Origin: Variovorax paradoxus
GTDB taxonomy: Bacteria; Pseudomonadota; Gammaproteobacteria; Burkholderiales; Burkholderiaceae_C
Assembly (NCBI RefSeq): GCF_030815975.1
Contig: NZ_JAUSXL010000002.1
Span: 4,390,501 to 4,454,500, forward strand
Reading direction: 5' to 3'
DNA: 64,000 nucleotides
Position numbers and translations under genes: made by a program. Shown one piece after another: positions 1 through 8,392 of this stretch. The number at the start of each line of letters is the position of its first letter. Positions within the stretch are counted from its first letter, which is position 1. Under the pieces are notes generated by a model that worked only from the letters and a program-made list of their open reading frames with translations, was not told the DNA's origin and made no database searches.

Positions 1-2
1 GC

Positions 3-3000
3 GGCCAGGCCATCCCGCTGGTGGTGCGCACCAGCACGCCGAACGTGGGCCTTCCCACGGCCAGCCTGTTCAGCCTTCATGCCGGACCTGGCGGTTATCT
101 GGTCGAGACCGATCCGCGCTTTGCGAACTACCGCGCCTGGCTCAGCAGCGACTACCTGCTGAACAGCCTCGGGCTCGATCCGAACCACACGCTCAAGCGG
201 CTGGGTGATGGCTTCTACGAACAGAAGCTCATCCGCGAGCAGGTGGCGCAGCTCACGGGCTACCGCTTCCTGGACGGCTTCAGCAGCGACGAAGACCAGT
301 ACACCGCGCTGATGAACGCGGGCGTGACCTTCGCGAAGCAATATGGCCTGCGCCCCGGCGTGGCGCTGACGGCTGCGCAGATGGCGCAGCTCACCAGCGA
401 CATCGTCTGGCTGGTCGAGCAGACGGTGACCCTGCCGGACGGCAGCACGCAGCGGGTGCTCGTTCCGCAGGTCTATGTGCGCGTGCGGCCCGGCGATATC
501 GATGGATCGGGGGCGCTGCTGAGTGCGGACGCGACGGTCATCAAGAGTTCGGGCGACCTGGTCAATACCGGGACCATCGCCGGGCGGACGCTCGTGTCGA
601 TCAACGCCGAGAACGTCAACAACCTGGCCGGCGGCCGGATCGCGGGCGGCAGCATCGGCATCAACGCGCGCAACGACATCAACAACATCGGTGCCAGCAT
701 CACGGCGAGCGACGCTGCGGTGCTGACGGCGGGGCGCGATATCAACGTGCGGACGACGACGGCTTCCGGCGCCACCGGCAACAGCAATATCGACCGGGTG
801 GCCGGCGTGTATGTGGCCAACCCCGGTGGCGTGCTCATTGCGTCCGCAGGCCGTGACGTCAACCTGGTCGGTGCCGCACTGACCAGTGCGGGCGCCGCAT
901 CGGTGGGCGCGGGCCGCAACATCAACCTGGGCACGGTCACCGAGTCGAGCACCGCGTCCGCCCTCGGGCAGGGGATCGCGGGTCTGGCCAGCCAGAGCCG
1001 CGAGGTCGGCTCGGTCATCCAGGGGCAGGACAACGTGCGCCTGGCGGCCGGCAACGACATCAACATCCGTGCCGGCGCTGTCGCCAGTGTCGATGGCGCC
1101 TTGATTGCCACCGCGAAGAACGACATCAACCTCACGGCGGGGCAGTCCACGACCAGCGTTTCGACAGCCACGCAGAAGTCCTCCAAGAGCCTGTTCAAGA
1201 AGAGCAGTTCCAGCACCTTCGACAGCACCAGCACCACGGACGTGCTCTCCAGCAGCCTGAGCGGCAAGACCGTGGCTGTCGTGGCAGGCAACGACATCAA
1301 CCTCCAGGCCGCGCAACTCCATTCCGACGAGGCCATGGGGCTGTCGGCTGGCCGCGACATCAATCTCACCACGGCCAACCGGACGAACCAGGAGATGCAT
1401 GCCGCGCAAAGTCGAAGCAGCGGCACGGTCTTCGGTCAGGCCCTCGCCGGCGCCACATTCGCCGGAGATGCGACCGCGATCGCCATTGCGGGCAACAAGA
1501 AGTCCTCCAATCATGCTGAAGCCAGCATCAGCACCCAGGCCATCGGTACCAGTATTTCGGCCGGTAGCCTACAGACCGTGAGCGGGCGCGACACCACCTT
1601 GCAGGGAGCCACGGTCGTCACAGACAACGACATCACGATGATGTCCGGGCGCAACCTCACCATCGAGAGCGCACAGAACACCCGCGTCGAGACCAGCTAC
1701 GACGCCAACGGCAAGTCCGGGATGGTGGGCACCTGGTACAACCCGGCCATCGGTAACGTCAAGGGCTCCCAGGCGAGCGCAACCGCCAGCACGACCCAGC
1801 AGGCCAGCCAGGTCGCCAGCCTCGCAGGCAACGTGACCTTGGTGGCGGGCAATGAATACCGGCAGATGGCCAGCAGCATCATGGCTGCCGGGCAGGCGGG
1901 GCCGCTTGTCGGCGGTGACGTCAACATCCTCGCGAAGAACGTCGTCATTAACGAGGCCTACAACACCACGCAAACGGTCACTCTCGACAAGAGCTCCAGC
2001 ACCATCGTGGGCGGCAGCGCCAGCTTCATGGGTGTCAGCACTGACACGCTGAAGGGCGCCTCCAGCACGATCAAGGCCATGGGCGATACCGGCGATGGCC
2101 GGATGCAGGCCCTGGGTGCCGTCAATCTGGCCATGAGCGGCAAACAGGCGTATGACGCGGCCCAGGCCATTGGCGGCACGGGACAACTGAGCTACGGCGT
2201 GAGCGTGAACGTCAGCCGCAACACCAGCCAGAGCCAGAGTTTCACGAACAGCAGCGAGGCCGTGGGTTCCAGCGTGGTGGGCGCGAACAACGTCAACATC
2301 GTGGCAACGGGGGGCGGCAAGGGCTCCAACATCCAGGCGATCGGCTCCACCATCGCAGCGGGCAACACCGTCAATCTGGCGGCAGACAACGATGTGATAT
2401 TGGAGGCCAGCCGCAACACCAGCCTGACGGCCGGCCGGAACGAGAGCCATGGGGCCAACGTTGGTGTCACCTTCGGCGCAGGCGCGCAGAACGGCTTCAG
2501 CATTCAGCTCGGGGTAAGCAACGGCAAGGGCAAGAACGACCAGAACGACGTCAGCTACAACGCCACCCAGGTCAGCGGCGGCAAGGCCGTCAACATCAAT
2601 TCGGGTGGTGACCTCAACATGCGCGGGGCCACGGTCGAGGCCAATCGCGTCACGGCCGATGTCGGCGGCAATTTGAATATCGAGAGCCTGCAGGACATAA
2701 GCGTGGGCCAGTCGCGCCAGAGCAGTTCGGGCTTCAATGTGAGCCTGTGCATTCCGCCGATCTGTTATGGCGTGGTTGCAACGGTCGGCGCCAGCGCGGC
2801 CGGGGCCAAGGCCAATGGGGTCTTCGTCAGCCCGGCCGTGCAGTCGGGTATCAAGGCCGGGGACGGCGGTTTCGATGTGAAGGTCGCGGGCAATACGGAC
2901 CTGAAGGGTGCAGTGATCGAGAGCACCCAGGCGGCCATCGATGCGGGCAAGAACAGCTTCAGCACCGGCGGTGCACTGACGATGAGCGACCTGCAGAACG

Positions 3001-4634
3001 TGAGCCAGTCGAGTGGCAGCAGCTACTCGGTCAGTGGCAGCGTGGGCGTCGGGTACACCGAGGCGCCGAAAGCCGCGACGGACGCCGCACCGGCTAAAGA
3101 GATGTACTCGGCATGGTCCGGCCCGAACAGCCGCCCCGGTGGCGGTGCGGGCGTGGGCAGCGTCAGCGGCAGCAATCAGAACAGCGTCACGAGGTCCGGC
3201 ATCTCCGGCATTGCGGGCGATCAGAGTGTGAGGACAGACAACAACGCCAGCGCAGGCACGTTGATCAAGGACTGGAATACGCAGACCATCATCAAGGATG
3301 TGCAGGCGCAGGCGCAACTCTCGGCGCAGTTTGGACAGAACGCAAGCAAGGCGGTTGGCGAGTACGCCAACGGCAAGATGAAAGAGGCCAGCGATTTGTA
3401 CGACCGGGCGGCTGGAGAAGCCGACCCAGAGAAGAAGGCCGCACTGTATGCGCAGGCTGACCAGCTGGAAAACAACTGGAAGGAGGGCGGCGCCTATCGC
3501 ATCGCGGCGCACGCTGCCGTCGGCGGCCTGACAGGCGGGGCCGGGGGAGCCGCCGGTGCGGCTGCGTCCAGCATTGCCATTCCCGCGATTGGAGAACAGA
3601 TCGCGAACCTTGATTTGCCTGTGCCAATCAAGCAGGCCTTGGTGATGGCGACGGGCGCAGCGATCGGTGCGGCAGCGGGAGGGACAGCAGGCGCCGCAGG
3701 TGCCTTCAACGAAACGTCGAACAACTATCTGACAGCTACCGATCTGCGCAATCGACAGCAGAAGATTGACGGCTGTCGTGCGAGAAAGGACCCTGCCTGC
3801 GAGGTCGACGTACTGCGCGCCTATGACCTCAGGAGCGCCGTAAACACCGGTGAGTTGAAGGGATCATCCCTCATCGAAAAGATGGGGCTGGAGAGTGTTC
3901 GCGCCGGCTTGGAGCAACTGTTGCTCGACCCTGCAGCCAACGACGAAACGAAAGTCCAGGCCCGCCGTAGCCTCAAGGAGGTCAATACAGCGATCAACGT
4001 GATCGACAAAGCGCCCGTTCTGAAGGACGCAGCGGCGGTGGGGCTGATTGCCGTGGATGTGGCCACCCTTGGAGAGCTTGCCATCGCAAAGGCTCTGACC
4101 ACAGGCATCGTCAAAGAGTTCGTTCTGAGTCGGACAGGCAAAGCGATTTCTGATGATGCTGCCGCTCGGATTGCGAACAATTTCTACAGAGATGGAACGG
4201 CATCTCCTCAAGCGCTAGCCACGACAAGCGGGACGATCATCCAACCTAATCCTTCGAAGACAACCACAGTCCTTGGCACTTTCCGCGATGATATGGACAA
4301 CATCATCAATACCCAAATGCAAATTCCAAGCTTGCCGAATTTTGCCGCCCCAAAACCAGGGGGATTCAATGTATTAAATGTTCCAGGCGATGTTTTTGAG
4401 CAAATGAACAAGATAAGTCCAACGGCCTTTTGGGACCAAGTCAACAAACCATTTTTAGATGCGGCAATAGCGCGTGGTGATGATATCGTGCTCGCCACGG
4501 CTCCGGATCCAACCAAGGCCTGGAATATGTTCAAGCCCGATGGAAGCCTCACGGGTTTTGGGCGCGAGGTTCAGTACTTGCAGGGCAACGGATATACGTA
4601 TAACGCCTTTACGGGGAAAATGGTGAGGCCATGA
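3..4634 (+). CDS. FhaB/CdiA-like two-partner-secretion exoprotein, 3' part (5' end outside window)
   Basis: The frame is open from the first bases of the window, so the 1,543 residues seen are only the C-terminal part of a much larger protein. The start resembles the conserved FhaB/CdiA segment with YLVETDPRF, LGDGFYEQKLIREQ and LVEQTVTLPDG. About 1,000 residues of haemagglutinin repeats follow, with many GRDIN and GNDIN motifs typical of FHA beta-helix units. Next come a charged stretch, a Gly/Ala-rich hydrophobic region (nt about 3500-3700) and an NNYL motif (nt about 3720), in the place where CdiA proteins carry VENN-type pretoxin motifs. The last 130 or so residues are distinctly AT-richer and unlike the repeats, as expected for an exchangeable CdiA-CT toxin. 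I do not recognise the toxin fold. The cognate transporter is probably the TpsB at 6620. Family assignment is firm; toxin activity is inferred. Confidence 0.9.
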   Translation, partial: GQAIPLVVRTSTPNVGLPTASLFSLHAGPGGYLVETDPRFANYRAWLSSDYLLNSLGLDPNHTLKRLGDGFYEQKLIREQVAQLTGYRFLDGFSSDEDQYTALMNAGVTFAKQYGLRPGVALTAAQMAQLTSDIVWLVEQTVTLPDGSTQRVLVPQVYVRVRPGDIDGSGALLSADATVIKSSGDLVNTGTIAGRTLVSINAENVNNLAGGRIAGGSIGINARNDINNIGASITASDAAVLTAGRDINVRTTTASGATGNSNIDRVAGVYVANPGGVLIASAGRDVNLVGAALTSAGAASVGAGRNINLGTVTESSTASALGQGIAGLASQSREVGSVIQGQDNVRLAAGNDINIRAGAVASVDGALIATAKNDINLTAGQSTTSVSTATQKSSKSLFKKSSSSTFDSTSTTDVLSSSLSGKTVAVVAGNDINLQAAQLHSDEAMGLSAGRDINLTTANRTNQEMHAAQSRSSGTVFGQALAGATFAGDATAIAIAGNKKSSNHAEASISTQAIGTSISAGSLQTVSGRDTTLQGATVVTDNDITMMSGRNLTIESAQNTRVETSYDANGKSGMVGTWYNPAIGNVKGSQASATASTTQQASQVASLAGNVTLVAGNEYRQMASSIMAAGQAGPLVGGDVNILAKNVVINEAYNTTQTVTLDKSSSTIVGGSASFMGVSTDTLKGASSTIKAMGDTGDGRMQALGAVNLAMSGKQAYDAAQAIGGTGQLSYGVSVNVSRNTSQSQSFTNSSEAVGSSVVGANNVNIVATGGGKGSNIQAIGSTIAAGNTVNLAADNDVILEASRNTSLTAGRNESHGANVGVTFGAGAQNGFSIQLGVSNGKGKNDQNDVSYNATQVSGGKAVNINSGGDLNMRGATVEANRVTADVGGNLNIESLQDISVGQSRQSSSGFNVSLCIPPICYGVVATVGASAAGAKANGVFVSPAVQSGIKAGDGGFDVKVAGNTDLKGAVIESTQAAIDAGKNSFSTGGALTMSDLQNVSQSSGSSYSVSGSVGVGYTEAPKAATDAAPAKEMYSAWSGPNSRPGGGAGVGSVSGSNQNSVTRSGISGIAGDQSVRTDNNASAGTLIKDWNTQTIIKDVQAQAQLSAQFGQNASKAVGEYANGKMKEASDLYDRAAGEADPEKKAALYAQADQLENNWKEGGAYRIAAHAAVGGLTGGAGGAAGAAASSIAIPAIGEQIANLDLPVPIKQALVMATGAAIGAAAGGTAGAAGAFNETSNNYLTATDLRNRQQKIDGCRARKDPACEVDVLRAYDLRSAVNTGELKGSSLIEKMGLESVRAGLEQLLLDPAANDETKVQARRSLKEVNTAINVIDKAPVLKDAAAVGLIAVDVATLGELAIAKALTTGIVKEFVLSRTGKAISDDAAARIANNFYRDGTASPQALATTSGTIIQPNPSKTTTVLGTFRDDMDNIINTQMQIPSLPNFAAPKPGGFNVLNVPGDVFEQMNKISPTAFWDQVNKPFLDAAIARGDDIVLATAPDPTKAWNMFKPDGSLTGFGREVQYLQGNGYTYNAFTGKMVRP

Positions 4635-5125
4635 AAGACAAAATGCTAGATTTTGATCCCTACGCGTATGCGGCTGCAGAGTTTGAGTTTTTAACAAAAT
4701 TGGGATTTGAAAAGAAAGAAGTGGACGGAAGAGTCGATTTCATATCTCAAGACTTTAACTACGTTTTGCTTAGAGGTAGATACGGAGAAGGACCCGAGGA
4801 AAAGTTAATATTTCTTCCTGAAAGTGTCGAGGCCCCATCTGTTTACACGGGCCTTCAATATTATTTAGACGACTATTGGAGCGCTTGGAGGAGTGCTGAA
4901 ATGCAGATCGATATAGCTCACCCTGACGCTCGGAGAATTAGTACTTGCTGCCTTCTTCTAGAGAGCAACGACTGGCTGCTGACTGATCCTAAGTGGATGC
5001 GGGATTCCGCATTTCTTAGCGCCTGTCAAAGACTGAAAAATTGGTTTCAGCAGAGCTTGAGTTCCGGGAGATTTCCGCCCGCGGAAGAGGTTACTGCGCA
5101 ATTGCGCAGGATGAAATCGACCTGA
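4631..5125 (+). CDS. Candidate immunity protein (CdiI-like) paired with the upstream toxin tip
   Basis: This 164-residue acidic, soluble protein has no signal peptide or membrane segment. Its ATG overlaps the stop codon of the exoprotein as ATGA, so it is translationally coupled to it. It shares the low GC content of the toxin tip, in contrast to the GC-rich DNA around it. The position directly after a CdiA-type C-terminus is where the cognate immunity gene lies in contact-dependent inhibition loci. I recognise no domain; the Trp/Tyr-rich middle (YYLDDYWSAW) is its most notable part. Its 3' end overlaps a lipoprotein gene on the opposite strand by 79 bp. Function rests on position and base composition only. 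Confidence 0.7.
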   Translation: MKDKMLDFDPYAYAAAEFEFLTKLGFEKKEVDGRVDFISQDFNYVLLRGRYGEGPEEKLIFLPESVEAPSVYTGLQYYLDDYWSAWRSAEMQIDIAHPDARRISTCCLLLESNDWLLTDPKWMRDSAFLSACQRLKNWFQQSLSSGRFPPAEEVTAQLRRMKST

Positions 5126-5403
5126 TCGTCGCAGGCGTCCCGCAGGGAGATGTAGTCGCCGCCGATGGTGCCGTAGAAGTAGGTGTCGCGCTTCATTGTG
5201 TCGAGCACCGCGGGTTCGCCCGCCGGCACGATCAGGTCTCCGAGCATGTTGGTGCTGGAGACCCGGCCGTAGTTGGGGCGCAGGTTGCAGCAGGTGTATC
5301 CGGTGATTGGCTGGATCGGGCGCGTGGCACAGCTGGACAAAAGGCCCGTGGGCAAGGCGACAACGACGACCGCATGGCGGGGGGAAATATGTGACAGCTT
5401 CAT
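5047..5403 (-). CDS. Small lipoprotein, probably C-terminally truncated
   Basis: Starting at the ATG at 5403, the protein has 118 residues with a signal peptide ending in a lipobox (LLSSC), so it should be lipidated and exported. The middle (YTCCNLRPNYGR, then IVPAGEPAVLD) recalls small Comamonadaceae lipoproteins of the CNLRY...IPAGTP type, whose function is unknown to me. Codon use is typical of the genome until about nt 5125. Beyond that the frame runs antisense through the 3' end of the immunity gene and the sequence no longer looks natural. I infer that the original C-terminus was lost when the toxin/immunity cassette was inserted. The longer open frame upstream of 5403 adds no credible signal peptide and was not used. 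Confidence 0.55.
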   Translation of the reverse strand: MKLSHISPRHAVVVVALPTGLLSSCATRPIQPITGYTCCNLRPNYGRVSSTNMLGDLIVPAGEPAVLDTMKRDTYFYGTIGGDYISLRDACDDQVDFILRNCAVTSSAGGNLPELKLC

Positions 5404-5500
5404 GTGTTTTGTGAGCGAAGCGGCCAAATGCAGGCCAGAGTATTGAAGTGGGGAGTCGAAGAGAGCAACCGATTCAGAGGCCATATGAAAGCTAATTTTC

Positions 5501-5707
5501 ATGACCATGACGATTCACCTTGAACTCGCCGGGACCATTGGCGGACGCGAGGATTACCGAAGTCACTCCGAGGATGTGGAGCTCTTCGACGCAGCGATGC
5601 TTGAGTCGCTTCGTACAAAACACTGCGCGAAAGACTGGTGGCTGGTCAACTGGTACATCACGGAAAAGCGGGGTTTTAACGAAAGTGCTCCCGCGAAATC
5701 CGAATAG
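5501..5707 (+). pseudogene. Possible gene remnant (68 codons)
   Basis: A short frame starts at an ATG and contains the stretch KDWWLVNWYITEKRGF, which looks more like real protein than random translation. No ribosome binding site of note precedes it, and I recognise no family. It could be a remnant of an orphan immunity gene or a very small intact one. Support is weak. Confidence 0.2.
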
Positions 5708-5712
5708 TCGAT

Positions 5713-5934
5713 GTGCTGATAACAAATTGCGAGTTCGAGTCTGCATTGCATAGTCGGTTGGGGAACAGGATTGCTTCCGGAAAATCATCTTCCAAGGACC
5801 TGAACACCAACACTGGGTGCTACTGGACGGTGCAGGAAGACGAGCCGGTCGATGTGCTCTTCGGTGACGATGGCACCGTGGGCGGGTTCTCCGGCAGCCG
5901 TCGACAGTTCGAACGATCGAATTCAAATGGGTGA
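5713..5934 (+). pseudogene. Possible frameshifted gene remnant
   Basis: The second half of this frame (CYWTVQEDEPVDVLFGDDG) looks coding. Around nt 5910 a different plus-strand frame carries a plausible continuation, IEFKWVTDRRLRRTTRYD. That pattern fits a decayed gene with a frameshift. No family is recognised, and the 5' end is not defined. Confidence 0.22.
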
Positions 5935-5976
5935 CCGACAGACGGCTTCGCCGCACTACCCGATACGACAGCAAAG

Positions 5977-6567
5977 ATGAAACACCCTGGAATTTTTTTC
6001 GCCGCCATTGCCACCGCAATGCTTTCGGCATGCACCTATAGCGAGATCAACCCCAACGCTGCGCTCGTCGACATCCGCGCCAACAACGGCTATGACGAGT
6101 TGCGCGATGTCGAGCCAGGCACAGCCAGGCTCATCTTGCGAGCATCGGGGTCGGGCTACCCCGCACATTTCTCTGTCAGTACCTCACCGCAGGCCTGTCA
6201 GAACTTCGCCTCTCTGGGCAGCGTGGCTTACGCCGGCCGCGGCATCGTGTACCCGTGGATCGCCAATGCCGTGCAACGCGGCCGCAGGACGAAGCCCTAT
6301 CTCGTTTATGAAGCCAAGCCCGGGGAGCCAATCCAGGTGAGCGGCTATGGCTCCTGGGCGGATGGCACGGGCTCTGGCTATCGCACCGGCAATTGCGGTC
6401 CAATGACGGCGAGATTCATCCCGCAAGACGGACGCGCCTATACCGCCGAGTTCGTGTGGGGCGGCAAACCGGCCTGCAGCTTGGCCATCATGGATGCCAC
6501 TGACCCGGATGCTCCGGCGTCCGTTCCGTTGCAAGCCATCCCGGGGTGCCCCGCGCCATCTCGCTGA
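5977..6567 (+). CDS. Putative lipoprotein of unknown function
   Basis: The 196-residue product begins with a signal peptide and lipobox (MLSAC), so it should be a lipid-anchored envelope protein. The mature part has several cysteines and a Gly/Tyr-rich middle, with no membrane segment. I recognise no domain. It lies 52 bp upstream of the TpsB transporter on the same strand and may be cotranscribed with it, which hints at an accessory role in the two-partner locus. This is inference from position only. Confidence 0.65.
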   Translation: MKHPGIFFAAIATAMLSACTYSEINPNAALVDIRANNGYDELRDVEPGTARLILRASGSGYPAHFSVSTSPQACQNFASLGSVAYAGRGIVYPWIANAVQRGRRTKPYLVYEAKPGEPIQVSGYGSWADGTGSGYRTGNCGPMTARFIPQDGRAYTAEFVWGGKPACSLAIMDATDPDAPASVPLQAIPGCPAPSR

Positions 6568-6619
6568 AGCAATTGCCCGTCAGGGCCTCAGCCAAAAAAC
6601 AAAGAAGAGGGAGTTCCAC

Positions 6620-8374
6620 TTGAAGCACAACCTGCTGGTCGCCGTAATGGCGGCGGGGCCACTGTGGGCGCTGGCCCAGCAATCGCCCACCACCCCCCGC
6701 CCCTTCGTCGAGCAACAACGCCAGCAGGAACGCGAACGCGCCCTGCGCGAGCAGAACGAGCGCACGATCGACCAGCGACTGCAGGCCGCGCCGCCCGCGC
6801 CCACCCAGCGCATACCCGAGACCGAGTCTCCGTGCTTCCGCATCGACCGCGTGCTCCTGGTCGGCGAGCAATCCGAGGCCTTCCAATGGGCTGTCTCTGA
6901 TCTTTCAGGGCCGGACGGCAACGATTCACCCCTCGGCCGGTGCCTGGGCACCGCCGGCGTGAACGTGGTGCTCGCACGCGCCCAGCAGGCGGCCATTGCG
7001 CGCGGCTTCGTCACCACCCGCGTGCTGGCCGCGCCCCAGGACCTGTCCACCGGCACCCTGACCCTCTCGCTGGTACCCGGGCGCATCGCGGCCATTCGCC
7101 TGACGCCGGATTCTTCCTCGACCTTGTTCGGCAGTTCCGCCTTGCTGGCCACCGCGATTCCCGCGCAGATCGGTGACTTCCTGAACCTGCGCGACATCGA
7201 GCAGGGGCTGGAGAACCTCAAGCGCGCGCCCACGGCCGAGGCCGACATCCAGATCGAGCCCTCGACTGCCCCCGATGCCAGGCCGGGCGACAGCGATCTG
7301 GTGGTCAAGTACGTGCAGGCCCGCAAGGTTCGCCTGACCCTGAGCCTGGACGACAGCGGCACCGAGGCCACCGGCCGCTACCAGGCCGGGGCCACGGTGT
7401 CGGTGGACAACCCCTTCGGGCTGAACGACCTGTTCTACGTCAGCGCCAACCACAGCATCAACAACCATTTCCTGTCGGAACCGAGCTACGGCACCGAAGG
7501 CCAGACCGCGCACTACTCGCTGCCCTACGGCTACTGGATGCTGGGCTTGACGGCCTCCAACAGCCAGTACCACCAGAGCGTGGCGGGTTTCAACGGCCCC
7601 ATCATCTACGCCGGCAAGTCCAACAACGCCGAAGTAAAGCTCTCGCGCCTGGTGTACCGCGACCAGAGCCGCAAGACGACGCTGGCGCTCAAGGGGTTCC
7701 GCAGGGAGTCGCGCAGCATCATCGAAGACACAGAGGTTCCGGTGCAGCACCACGTGGTCGGCGGCTGGGAACTGGGCCTGAACCACAAGGAGTTCATCGG
7801 CGAGGCCACGCTGGAGGGCACGCTGGCGTTCAAGCATGGCACGGGCGGCTTTGGCGCCAGGACTTCGCCGCAGGAGATCTACCACCGCAACAACCCCAGC
7901 GAGCCGCTGGAGGGCACCTCGCGCATGAAGCTCTACACGGCCGAGCTGAGCCTGAACGCGCCATTCAAGCTGGGCGAGCAGAAGCTGCGCTATTCGGGGC
8001 TGGTGCGCGCGCAGTGGAACCGCACGCCGCTGATGTCGCAGGACCGGTTTGCCATCGGCGGGCGCTACACGGTGCGCGGCTTCGATGGCGAGACGAGCCT
8101 GATGGGCGAGCGGGGCTGGCTGATTCGCAACGACATCGGGTGGGGCATGGGGCAGAGCGGGGCGGAGCTGTATGTCGGCGCCGACTACGGGCATGTCGGC
8201 GGGCGTTCGACCGCGGACATGCTGGGCCGCAGCCTGGCGGGTGCGGTGGTCGGGGTGCGGGGGCAGTGGAGCAAGTTGAGCTATGACTTCTTCATGGGGG
8301 CGCCGATCCGCAAGCCGGAGGGATATCGCACGGCCAAGACCACCTTCGGCTTCAATCTCAACGCAAGTTTCTAA
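6620..8374 (+). CDS. TpsB outer-membrane transporter (ShlB/FhaC/HecB family)
   Basis: This is the two-partner-secretion translocator that exports an FhaB/CdiA-type substrate through a 16-strand outer-membrane barrel. I chose the TTG at 6620 because it gives a good signal peptide (MKHNLLVAVMAAG, cleavage after ALA) and has GAGGGAG about 7 nt upstream; the resulting 584 residues match the family. After a Gln/Arg-rich linker come the POTRA region (CFRIDRVLLVGE onward, about residues 70-230) and the barrel. The conserved VRGF motif is present near residue 485, and the chain ends in an aromatic residue (NASF), as barrel proteins do. It lies downstream of its presumed substrate, separated by the immunity and lipoprotein genes. 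Confidence 0.92.
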   Translation: MKHNLLVAVMAAGPLWALAQQSPTTPRPFVEQQRQQERERALREQNERTIDQRLQAAPPAPTQRIPETESPCFRIDRVLLVGEQSEAFQWAVSDLSGPDGNDSPLGRCLGTAGVNVVLARAQQAAIARGFVTTRVLAAPQDLSTGTLTLSLVPGRIAAIRLTPDSSSTLFGSSALLATAIPAQIGDFLNLRDIEQGLENLKRAPTAEADIQIEPSTAPDARPGDSDLVVKYVQARKVRLTLSLDDSGTEATGRYQAGATVSVDNPFGLNDLFYVSANHSINNHFLSEPSYGTEGQTAHYSLPYGYWMLGLTASNSQYHQSVAGFNGPIIYAGKSNNAEVKLSRLVYRDQSRKTTLALKGFRRESRSIIEDTEVPVQHHVVGGWELGLNHKEFIGEATLEGTLAFKHGTGGFGARTSPQEIYHRNNPSEPLEGTSRMKLYTAELSLNAPFKLGEQKLRYSGLVRAQWNRTPLMSQDRFAIGGRYTVRGFDGETSLMGERGWLIRNDIGWGMGQSGAELYVGADYGHVGGRSTADMLGRSLAGAVVGVRGQWSKLSYDFFMGAPIRKPEGYRTAKTTFGFNLNASF

Positions 8375-8392
8375 CCACAGGGAATGACAAAT

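Larger units (their letters stand above)
5404..5976. other. Region without a confident gene; remnants of coding sequence
   Basis: These 573 bp separate the truncated lipoprotein from the next intact gene. No frame is long or convincing. Two short plus-strand frames (5501-5707 and 5713-5934) contain protein-like stretches, and the second seems to continue after a frame change near 5910. The region may be debris of older immunity or accessory genes, which commonly build up behind CdiA-type loci. No RNA gene or insertion-sequence end was seen. Confidence 0.4.

Noticed and set aside
500..3100. Periodic repeats in the first 3 kb, considered as a CRISPR or tandem DNA array
   Set aside because: The periodicity is at protein level (GRDIN-type units of variable length) with no identical direct repeats and spacers.
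1569..3512. A 647-codon minus-strand open frame within the exoprotein gene
   Set aside because: It mirrors the repeated beta-helix codons and has shadow-frame composition; the plus-strand reading shows the FHA repeats.
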